A stretch of DNA of 10,496 nt from positions 1 through 10,496 of the forward strand of contig DAHXMP010000005.1 of assembly GCA_027371665.1 (NCBI GenBank). Reading direction: 5' to 3'. Below, one piece after another: positions 4,291 through 10,496 of this stretch (its first letter is position 1; the number at the start of each line of letters is the position of its first letter). The notes beneath the pieces are model-generated. The model searched no databases, had not been told where the DNA came from, and saw only the letters and a program-made list of their open reading frames with translations. This stretch comes from Bacteroidota bacterium (GTDB taxonomy: Bacteria; Bacteroidota; Ignavibacteria; Kapaibacteriales; UBA2268). A program made the translations under genes and the position numbers.

Positions 4291-6177
4291 TTATACTTTT
4301 TTTGTTGAAATTTCAATAAATTCATTCATTCTTTTAATAAATTCAGTCGGAGAACCGAGCTTTCCCTCCAGAAGCAAGGCTCCTTCATACAATTGAAGAA
4401 TTGTTCTTTTCAGCAATTCATCGTTATTATTTTCTGTAGTGGTTGCCGATAAAGATGATTTTAATTTAATATCTGCTAAGTTCTTGATAATTGGATGAGA
4501 TGTGTTAATTTCCAATATTTTCTTTGAATTTGTAAAATTTTTATCCAGCATCTGCATCATCTTTTCAACCTGTGAGTCCAATCCTTGCTTACCTATAACA
4601 AGTGTAACAGGAGAGTCCACAAGTCTCGATGATTCAATAACATCTTCAACCCGGTCAGCTAATACTTTTTTAAACTCGTCAATAAGGTTTTTTGATTGCT
4701 CATCGGCGAGCTTTTCTTCATGAATGTCCTTTTTAATTTCAAGGTCTGACTTTTCAATTGATTTTAAAGACTTTTTATCATATTCAAAAATATATGGTAT
4801 TGAAAAAACGTCTACCGGGTCAGTCAAATATAGAACTTCGAGGTTATGTTTTCTGAAATATTCTAAATTTGGATTCATCTCAATTAATTCACGGCTGTCA
4901 CCAAATAAGTAATATATTTCTTTTTGCTCTTCAGGCATTCGTTTGACATAATCTTTAAGTGAAGTTAATTCTTCCTTTGATTTTAATGAAGTTTCAAATC
5001 TTAAAAGCTCAATTATTTTATCCTTATTGGAAAAATCGGTATTGATTCCGGCTTTAAGTAAAGAACCGTAATTATTATAGAATTTTTCATATTTGCTTTT
5101 ATCGTTTTCCGCCCAATCTTCTAATAATCCAAGGATTTTTCCTGTCAGGATGCTCTTTATTTTTGCCATCAATGGGCTTGATTGAGTAACTTCCCTCGAA
5201 ACATTAATCGGCAGGTCTTCGGTATCAACAACACCACGGATAAATCTCAGGTAATCCGGTAATAATTCCTTGCAATTATCCTGTATAAGTATTTTGCTTG
5301 AATAAAGTTGCAGTGACTTGTCAAATATATCCTGGAATAATGCCCTTGGTGCTGTTTGTGGAATAAACAGCAATGCCTTAAAATTTATATTTCCTTCGAT
5401 ATTCAATTGCAAATGTCCAAGAGGATTCTCGTCATCATTTGTTATAAATTTATAAAAATCATTTAGTTCTTCTTCTTTTATTTCTTCTTTTTTCTTATGC
5501 CACAAAGCTGATACAATATTAATTCTTTCATTGTTAACAAATACAGGAAAATCAACGAAATTAGAATATTTTTTTAATACATTTTTAATTTCATATACCT
5601 GGGCAAATTGTTTAAAGTCGTCTTTCAATTTGAAAGATATTGTTGTTCCACGCGGTTTGCTCTCGATTTCCTCGATTGAATATTTGTCATCTCCCTGTGA
5701 TTTCCATCTGAAAGTTTTTGATTCTTTGTCAGCATAAGTTGTTTCAATTGTTATCTCATCCGTTACCATGAAAACAGAATAGAATCCGACACCAAACTGT
5801 CCGATTAAATTTGCATCGAGTGATTGCTTTGACTCCTTAAGCTTCTTAAGAAATTCAAGTGTACCCGAACTTGCTATAGTACCTATTCTATCAATCAAAT
5901 CCTCTTTCGTCATGCCAATTCCACTGTCCATAATCGAGAAAGTTTGATCTTTATCGTTTACATTTATTATGATTTTTAGTTCAGCTTCCGGGTCTTTAAT
6001 ATTGCTGTCGGTAAGTCTCTTAAATCTCAATTTGTTTAAGGCGTCAGATGAATTTGAAACCAGTTCTCTGAGAAAAATTTCAGGGTGGGTATATAGTGAA
6101 TGTATAATAATATGAAGCAGTTGCTTCATTTCAGCTTTATATTCAAATTCCTGAATAGTCGGGGTATCATTCTCCAT
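4291..6177 (-). CDS. htpG: Chaperone protein HtpG (bacterial Hsp90)
   Basis: A full-length 628-residue Hsp90 family chaperone: a cytoplasmic ATP-driven homodimer that remodels client proteins together with DnaK. The N-terminal GHKL ATPase domain shows FLRELVSNSSDALNKLR, with catalytic Glu38 and Mg-coordinating Asn42. It also has DSGIGMT (84-90), the lid segment IGTIASSGT (98-106) and GQFGVGFYS (126-134). The middle domain has RGVVDTEDLPINVSRE (about 314-329), including the arginine that contacts ATP gamma-phosphate. The C-terminal dimerisation region ends in NEFIEISTKKV. The eukaryotic acidic linker and MEEVD tail are absent, as expected. The start is set by MENDTPTIQEFEYKAEM; no good Shine-Dalgarno sequence precedes it. 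It stands 122 bp after the propeller gene and 195 bp before queA, probably with its own promoter. I see no CIRCE-type inverted repeat upstream. Confidence 0.98.
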   Translation of the reverse strand: MENDTPTIQEFEYKAEMKQLLHIIIHSLYTHPEIFLRELVSNSSDALNKLRFKRLTDSNIKDPEAELKIIINVNDKDQTFSIMDSGIGMTKEDLIDRIGTIASSGTLEFLKKLKESKQSLDANLIGQFGVGFYSVFMVTDEITIETTYADKESKTFRWKSQGDDKYSIEEIESKPRGTTISFKLKDDFKQFAQVYEIKNVLKKYSNFVDFPVFVNNERINIVSALWHKKKEEIKEEELNDFYKFITNDDENPLGHLQLNIEGNINFKALLFIPQTAPRALFQDIFDKSLQLYSSKILIQDNCKELLPDYLRFIRGVVDTEDLPINVSREVTQSSPLMAKIKSILTGKILGLLEDWAENDKSKYEKFYNNYGSLLKAGINTDFSNKDKIIELLRFETSLKSKEELTSLKDYVKRMPEEQKEIYYLFGDSRELIEMNPNLEYFRKHNLEVLYLTDPVDVFSIPYIFEYDKKSLKSIEKSDLEIKKDIHEEKLADEQSKNLIDEFKKVLADRVEDVIESSRLVDSPVTLVIGKQGLDSQVEKMMQMLDKNFTNSKKILEINTSHPIIKNLADIKLKSSLSATTTENNNDELLKRTILQLYEGALLLEGKLGSPTEFIKRMNEFIEISTKKV

Positions 6178-6299
6178 ATTTCATAAGGTATAAATTAATC
6201 AAATACTTCATTGTTCGATTGCCTTTTACGTATTAATCTTACTATTATTGTGTTTTTATTATGAGATATGTTTAACCATACACGGTTGAAATAATCATT

Positions 6300-8405
6300 T
6301 TATTTTGAAATAATTAGAGATTTAATTTCATTTCCATATTGAATATAATATACCGCATCCGGTAAATCAACTGTAAGAACATTAAATTTATAAGTTCCTG
6401 GATTAATATTGATTTGTTTTATTATGTTGCCTGAAAAATCAAATAATTTTATTTTGTCATATCTGATTTTTAAATCATTTAATTGAATTGTAAAATAATA
6501 TCCTGCCGGATTCGGATATATATTAAAATTAGCTATTGATTTTACAGTATTATCTATGACTCCTGTTTCGGTATTATATTTGTAAACACCATTACCTTTA
6601 ATGCCTGCATAAAGATTTCCCGAATTATCAAATCCAACCGTATGCACGGCAGTTATTTCCAATCCTGCGTTAATTTGCTCCCATTGTGAATAATCGGCAT
6701 TAGAACGGACAACACCGCTATCGTAAGTTGCAACATAGAGTAACCCGTCACCACCATATTCAAGCTGACGGGTGTCGTATGTTAAAAGACCAGAATAATT
6801 CCAGCTATCCCCGTTGTCCGTGGAAATATAAATACTTCCAGGGTCAGTTGCTACAGCCATGCTGCCATTAGCAGACGTTGTTATGCAATTGATAAATGAT
6901 TGAATTAATCCATTGCTCGCTTCAGCCCAGCTTTCACCATCATCCGTTGATTTGAAAATACCTCCTCCTGTAGTTCCTAAGAAAAGGGATTCATCTTTTC
7001 CGATAGCTATTGTAGTTATTGATTGCCTTGTTAATCCACTGTCTTTAGGTATCCATTTCATAGAATCCCCGTCAAATCTGTAAATTCCGCTTCCTCCGGT
7101 ACCGGCAAAAATCTCGTTCTTTTTATTTACTGCAAGAGACCACACTGTCAGGTCAATCAGTCCGTTCTTGATTTGTTCCCAACTATTACCTTCATCCTCT
7201 GACCTGAACACACCTCCACCGAAAGTACCGGCATAAATATAATCATTTGAATCTCTTGCCATTGATAATAAATAATTGCTGGTTAAACCATTATTTGCTG
7301 TTTTCCAAAAAATACTGTCTGTTTTTGTTTTAAAAATACCCGAAGCACTCGAACCTGCAAATAAGTTTCCCTTTTTATCTCCAATAATTGTAACAATATC
7401 AACATTATTTATTCCATAACTCTTATTAAGCCAGTTAGTATATCCTGAATCAGCCATAAAAATTCCTTCATTCTTAGTTCCTGCATATATGGTTCTGTTA
7501 TCGCTTAAAAATAAACACCTTGTATCCCATTTTCCTATAGAATCGGTTTTATGAATCCAAATCTTGCTGACGTAAGGTTCCAGGTAATAAATGCCATCAT
7601 CGCTTGTCCCGGCAAGAATACCACCTGAACCGTCACTCAGCAGGCACCAGATACGGGTAATAGGCAATGAATCGCTGAATAATTCCCAGTTACTGCCTCT
7701 GTTTGTCGAGCGGAAGACTCCTTTTTCAGTCCCTGTATATAAAAAACCGTCTTTCCCTTTTGTTAAATATCTGACAATAGTGCTTGATAAGCCATTATTA
7801 AGCGACACCCATTTTTTTCCGCTGTCGGCTGTGAATGAAATACCGCTGGCAGACCCAATAAACACTTTACCTGTGTCCTCGACAACAAAACTGCCAATAT
7901 TAGTGTTTGTGTTTAAACCCCTGTTTCTCCATGTATTGCCATCGTCATCTGAGTTATAAGAACCGTCATTGCCTGAACCTGTCCATATAGTTCCGTCAGA
8001 ATCCAATGCAAAGGATAATATAACACCGTCATTAAGGCCGTAGCTCGATGCAGTCCATGTATTACCATAATCTGTTGACCTGAAAATCCCGTAACCGTAT
8101 GTTCCAAGAAGTAATGTACCTTTTTTTGTTACGAATAATGACCTGACATCGAAATCCGAAAGTCCATTATTTATTTCCTCCCATAAATCGCCATTGTTCG
8201 ATGACCTGTAAACACCGGCTCCGATTGTTCCGATATACATATAATTACTGTCTTTTGCTATGCAGGTAATCGAGCCCCCGTAAAGCCCTTCAGTCTTTAT
8301 CCATTTCCCTTTTTGGGCTGATAATGGCAAAGAGAAAGATATTATTATAACAAAGAGTAAAATCGAAATTTTCATAATTATGTATAATGTATTTTTCTTG
8401 TTCAT
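6300..8405 (-). CDS. Secreted beta-propeller protein with ~14 blade repeats and T9SS C-terminal sorting domain
   Basis: With the start at 8405 the protein has 701 residues. A signal peptide with hydrophobic core ISILLFVIIISFSLPLSAQ ends near residue 31. Then come 13-14 repeats of about 43 residues, each resembling 'GI(F/Y)RSTDxGxxWxxxxNGL....L.....G.IyaGT.G', as in sialidase/BNR Asp-box and sortilin-like propellers. Good examples are FRSTDYGNTW, FRSEDEGNSW and FKSTDDGESW. Fourteen blades would fit two seven-bladed propellers. The C-terminus (NIYPNPAGYYFTIQL, then LFDFSGNIIKQI and a final VYYIQYGNEIKSLIISK) is a type A T9SS sorting domain. The frame is open to an ATG at 8468, but that extension is encoded by a repeat hairpin; an ATG at 8375 also gives a good signal peptide. 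GGAAGG 11 nt before 8405 favours the start used. The ligand is unknown and no enzyme motif is seen. Confidence 0.85.
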   Translation of the reverse strand: MNKKNTLYIIMKISILLFVIIISFSLPLSAQKGKWIKTEGLYGGSITCIAKDSNYMYIGTIGAGVYRSSNNGDLWEEINNGLSDFDVRSLFVTKKGTLLLGTYGYGIFRSTDYGNTWTASSYGLNDGVILSFALDSDGTIWTGSGNDGSYNSDDDGNTWRNRGLNTNTNIGSFVVEDTGKVFIGSASGISFTADSGKKWVSLNNGLSSTIVRYLTKGKDGFLYTGTEKGVFRSTNRGSNWELFSDSLPITRIWCLLSDGSGGILAGTSDDGIYYLEPYVSKIWIHKTDSIGKWDTRCLFLSDNRTIYAGTKNEGIFMADSGYTNWLNKSYGINNVDIVTIIGDKKGNLFAGSSASGIFKTKTDSIFWKTANNGLTSNYLLSMARDSNDYIYAGTFGGGVFRSEDEGNSWEQIKNGLIDLTVWSLAVNKKNEIFAGTGGSGIYRFDGDSMKWIPKDSGLTRQSITTIAIGKDESLFLGTTGGGIFKSTDDGESWAEASNGLIQSFINCITTSANGSMAVATDPGSIYISTDNGDSWNYSGLLTYDTRQLEYGGDGLLYVATYDSGVVRSNADYSQWEQINAGLEITAVHTVGFDNSGNLYAGIKGNGVYKYNTETGVIDNTVKSIANFNIYPNPAGYYFTIQLNDLKIRYDKIKLFDFSGNIIKQININPGTYKFNVLTVDLPDAVYYIQYGNEIKSLIISK

Positions 8406-8426
8406 AATATTATACACCTTCCCTAA

Positions 8427-8444
8427 CCCTTCCCCGAGGAAGGG
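8427..8444. repeat. CCCTTCC/GGAAGGG hairpin in the leader of the propeller gene
   Basis: CCCTTCC (8427-8433), loop CCGA, and GGAAGGG (8438-8444) form a perfect 7-bp GC-rich stem in AT-rich surroundings, flanked by ccctaa and aaatttt. It lies about 20 nt before the chosen start codon of the propeller gene. This resembles a dispersed FPFLGEG-encoding repeat I recall from related genomes, but a second copy is not present in the window. It could affect translation or mRNA stability of the gene. Confidence 0.5.
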
Positions 8445-8564
8445 AAATTTTACACCAATTAACCACAAATATCAAATTTTGTTAAATCACATACTCAATT
8501 TTTAAAATGACACATTAACAGCAAAAAGGTCTCAGAATTTTTTCAAAATAATTCTTAATTTAAT

Positions 8565-8589
8565 AAGGGCAGAAAAAATTCTACCCCTT
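8565..8589 (-). terminator. Probable transcription terminator after the ASPIC/fibronectin-like gene
   Basis: On the minus strand AAGGGGTAGAA (8589-8579) pairs with TTCTGCCCTT (8574-8565), giving two paired blocks, AAGGG/CCCTT and AGAA/TTCT, separated by a small internal bulge. It begins 7 nt after the stop codon. The following sequence ATTAAATTAAG is AT-rich, not a clean U-run, so an intrinsic terminator is likely but not certain. Confidence 0.45.
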
Positions 8590-8596
8590 GCGATAG

Positions 8597-10420
8597 TTAT
8601 TTAATTAATACCATTTTACCGGTATATATTTTATTCCCTGCGACTAATTGATAATAATAAACTCCCGATGGAAATCTCTCCGCATTCCATTTAACAGTGT
8701 GTTCTCCCTGTTCTAATGTTTGGGATATCTTTGTTTCTAATTTCATTCCCTCCATATTATAAATATTCAGGCTTGTGAAGCATGGTTCCGCAGTCTCAAA
8801 TTTAATGTTCGTGAAAGATTCAAACGGATTCGGTGATATAATCGGTTCTTTTACAAATGGTGGTTGTTCCTCAACTCCGAATGTACCTTCTGTGGTGAAA
8901 TAAAACGGGTCGCTCCAGTCGCTTTCGCCGCCGTCGTTTACTGCTTTTACATGCCAATAGAACTTTGTTCCTTCATCGAAATTCATAAAGATTTTTCTCG
9001 ATATGGATGTGATATTGTCTAAAGAATAATAAATTGAATTGAATGTTTCGTTTTTAGAAACTTCAAAGCGGTAGCTATAAGCATTGTCGCTTGATTCCCA
9101 TGCAAGTGTGGGTTTTTTGCTTACGTTTGTCTCGCCGTTTGCCGGAGATGTCAGAATAGGTTTAACCGGTAATCCTATTGTCGTAAAATTCCAAATCTCA
9201 GACCATTCTCCCGGCTCGCCCTGGTTCATTCCCCTTACTCTCCAGTATAGCTTTGTTGAAGGTGGCAGTGGAGTATCAATCTGAATTATTGTGTCCGCTA
9301 TTCCTGTGTAATCGAGCAATCCTTTTGTTATTCCTGAATCAGTTGCTATTTGAAGGTCGTATAAAGTCCTGCCAGCATAAAGTACATTATACACAGAACC
9401 TGACCATTTCAATTCAGGTTTTGAAGTTATATCCATCGAATCCTTTCGCGGAGTTATCAGTTCAGGCATCGAAGGCAGCGGCAAACCGGTTGTGAATACC
9501 CACACACTTGACCAGCGGCTTGTATCAGTACCAGAATATGCCCTGACTTTCCAATAATAAGTTTTATTGTTATCAAGAGCAACATTCATTTGAGTAGAAT
9601 TAATATCATTATTATCAATTTTAATTGTAGAGAAATCCTCTTTTTCTGATATAACGAGTTCATATTTTGAACCTACGCTGACCTGTGACCAATCCGGTGA
9701 TAAATTTGCGGGAATATTAATCGCAAAATTAACAGGATAATTCAGCATTGGTGCGGTTAAACCCAGCTTTACGGGTTCCTGCATATAAGGTATTCTGTAT
9801 TTCGTATTAATAACCAAATCGGTAAATTTGTTTATGAGCCCGTTAGGATATTTTATAACTATGCTGTCAATTTTCGTGTTCTTTCCTATTCCGAAATTCA
9901 GTTCGTTGGAGCTTTGAGCGCATCTCCCGTTCATAACTGTTCCCGGCAGGCTGCGATAAAAAAGCTCTCCTCCGGCATAAACGGTTACATTACTCCCGAA
10001 ACAATCGTTCGATACGCTGTTCTGGGGGCTGCCAGAAAGCCTGAATGCAATCCAGTTTCCTTTGTTCGGAATGTCATTCCTGAAAAGTTTTACATTCTCT
10101 GGCCCGCTTGAAACGAGAATATCCATGTCCCCGTCGTTGTCGTAATCCAGCCTGACGACCGTCCATGCCCCATGAATCAGGGAACCTGCTTCCCAGGGTA
10201 TATCTGTCAGCTGAAAATTATAATCCGGGCCCTCGTTAAGATAGAATCTTGTGTATCGGTTTACGCTTACCCCCTTCTGGTCGTAGGAGTATTGAGCATG
10301 AACGAGGTCTAAATATCCATCTAAGTTCAAGTCAGCCCAGCAAGCACCTGCATTCATCTCAAAAAATTTTAATCCCATTTCGGAGTGCATATCCGTGAAA
10401 GTCCATACCGGATTGGTCAC
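8597..10420 (-). CDS. Secreted FG-GAP/ASPIC-UnbV protein with three fibronectin-like domains and T9SS tail, 5'-truncated
   Basis: The open frame gives 607 residues from a GTG, but the first codons lie in the inverted repeat at 10407-10496, so the true 5' end is missing; trustworthy sequence starts near 10406. Two FG-GAP/VCBS calcium-binding loops are visible: DLNLDGYLD (30-38) and DYDNDGDMD (92-100). An ASPIC/UnbV-type module follows (about 115-200), with GSNVTVYAGG and ELNFGIG. Three fibronectin-III-like modules come next (about 215-312, 313-411, 412-510), each ending in a 'YYW(K/R)VR...W.FTT' motif. A type A T9SS sorting domain (about 520-607) contains SPNPFESFTNIKF and ends VAGNKIYTGKMVLIK. 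No signal peptide is seen because the N-terminus is lost. The protein is probably exported and surface-attached or released, with an adhesion or carbohydrate-related role at most inferred. It lies 191 bp upstream of the propeller gene on the same strand. Confidence 0.8.
   Translation of the reverse strand: MTNPVWTFTDMHSEMGLKFFEMNAGACWADLNLDGYLDLVHAQYSYDQKGVSVNRYTRFYLNEGPDYNFQLTDIPWEAGSLIHGAWTVVRLDYDNDGDMDILVSSGPENVKLFRNDIPNKGNWIAFRLSGSPQNSVSNDCFGSNVTVYAGGELFYRSLPGTVMNGRCAQSSNELNFGIGKNTKIDSIVIKYPNGLINKFTDLVINTKYRIPYMQEPVKLGLTAPMLNYPVNFAINIPANLSPDWSQVSVGSKYELVISEKEDFSTIKIDNNDINSTQMNVALDNNKTYYWKVRAYSGTDTSRWSSVWVFTTGLPLPSMPELITPRKDSMDITSKPELKWSGSVYNVLYAGRTLYDLQIATDSGITKGLLDYTGIADTIIQIDTPLPPSTKLYWRVRGMNQGEPGEWSEIWNFTTIGLPVKPILTSPANGETNVSKKPTLAWESSDNAYSYRFEVSKNETFNSIYYSLDNITSISRKIFMNFDEGTKFYWHVKAVNDGGESDWSDPFYFTTEGTFGVEEQPPFVKEPIISPNPFESFTNIKFETAEPCFTSLNIYNMEGMKLETKISQTLEQGEHTVKWNAERFPSGVYYYQLVAGNKIYTGKMVLIK
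9609..9698. repeat. Inner copy of a perfect 90-bp inverted repeat
   Basis: This segment lies within the first fibronectin-like domain of the truncated secreted protein. Its reverse complement encodes SQVSVGSKYELVISEKED and neighbouring residues. It is identical over 90 bases to the reverse complement of 10407-10496. The reading frame is continuous through this copy, so this is the native location. Confidence 0.95.
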
Positions 10421-10496
10421 AGGTCAGCGTAGGTTCAAAATATGAACTCGTTATATCAGAAAAAGAGGATTTCTCTACAATTAAAATTGATAATAA
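10407..10496. repeat. Terminal copy of the 90-bp inverted repeat, running to the window end
   Basis: Every base from 10407 to 10496 matches the reverse complement of 9609-9698. The plus strand here encodes a fragment of the fibronectin-like domain (DWSQVSVGSKYELVI and onward) in the orientation opposite to the gene. The match stops abruptly at 10407 (ccggt, then ATGGAC on the minus strand versus GATAAA in the inner copy) and may continue beyond the window. A fold-back join at a contig end is the simplest explanation; a real inverted duplication is the alternative. Confidence 0.95.

Noticed and set aside
7591..8107. Open frames on both strands inside the propeller gene
   Set aside because: They are out-of-frame readings of the repetitive blade-coding sequence, with no start signals or recognisable products.
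9084..10111. Short plus-strand open frames across the secreted ASPIC/fibronectin-like gene
   Set aside because: The minus-strand frame contains continuous recognisable domains through this region; the plus-strand frames show no family motifs.
10407..10496. Plus-strand fibronectin-like fragment at the right end as a separate gene
   Set aside because: It is an exact inverted copy of 9609-9698 without a start codon of its own; it is better explained as a fold-back junction.

Overview
The window looks like a fragment of an AT-rich bacterial genome from the Bacteroidota/Ignavibacteriota side of the FCB group. The evidence is two secreted proteins with C-terminal type IX secretion (T9SS) sorting domains, an HtpG and a QueA of matching style, generally weak Shine-Dalgarno signals, and several dispersed repeat families lying in and against genes. 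The phylum is an inference, not a measurement. Both ends look like natural assembly break points. The left end runs into an IS256-type transposase, and the right end is a perfect 90-bp inverted copy of sequence found about 0.7 kb inside the window.

Layout, left to right. Positions 1-172 hold the 5' end of an IS256-family insertion sequence: 35 codons of transposase on the minus strand and the outer terminal region. Positions 345-711 hold an array built from a 9-bp theme (TGTGATTNN on one arm, AATCATNNN on the other), organised into two 51-bp half-units and then hairpin units of about 84 bp. Next comes the only plus-strand gene, a GxxExxY/PD-(D/E)XK-like protein (732-1127), whose last codons and stop lie inside another arm of the same repeat (1117-1158). 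The whole block 345-1158 is bounded by GTCTGAAC and GTTCAGAC and looks like a small repeat-bounded cassette.

From 1205 on, everything is on the minus strand. In transcription order (high to low coordinate) the genes are: a truncated FG-GAP/ASPIC-UnbV/fibronectin-like protein with a T9SS tail (8597-10420); a secreted beta-propeller protein with about 14 blade repeats and a T9SS tail (6300-8405); htpG (4291-6177); queA (3052-4095); and a methylmalonyl-CoA mutase small-subunit-like gene, mutA (1205-3004). queA and mutA are 47 bp apart and may be co-transcribed. No functional pathway links all five genes. They are housekeeping genes (chaperone, queuosine synthesis, propionyl-CoA/succinyl-CoA interconversion) next to two exported proteins.

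The main points of interest are: the repeat-bounded GxxExxY cassette; mutA, which carries four in-frame copies of a dispersed repeat, lacks the usual C-terminal cobalamin-domain-like half and has no mutB beside it; a 9-bp stem that would mask the transposase ribosome-binding site in read-through transcripts; and the fold-back right end, which makes the 5' end of the last gene untrustworthy.
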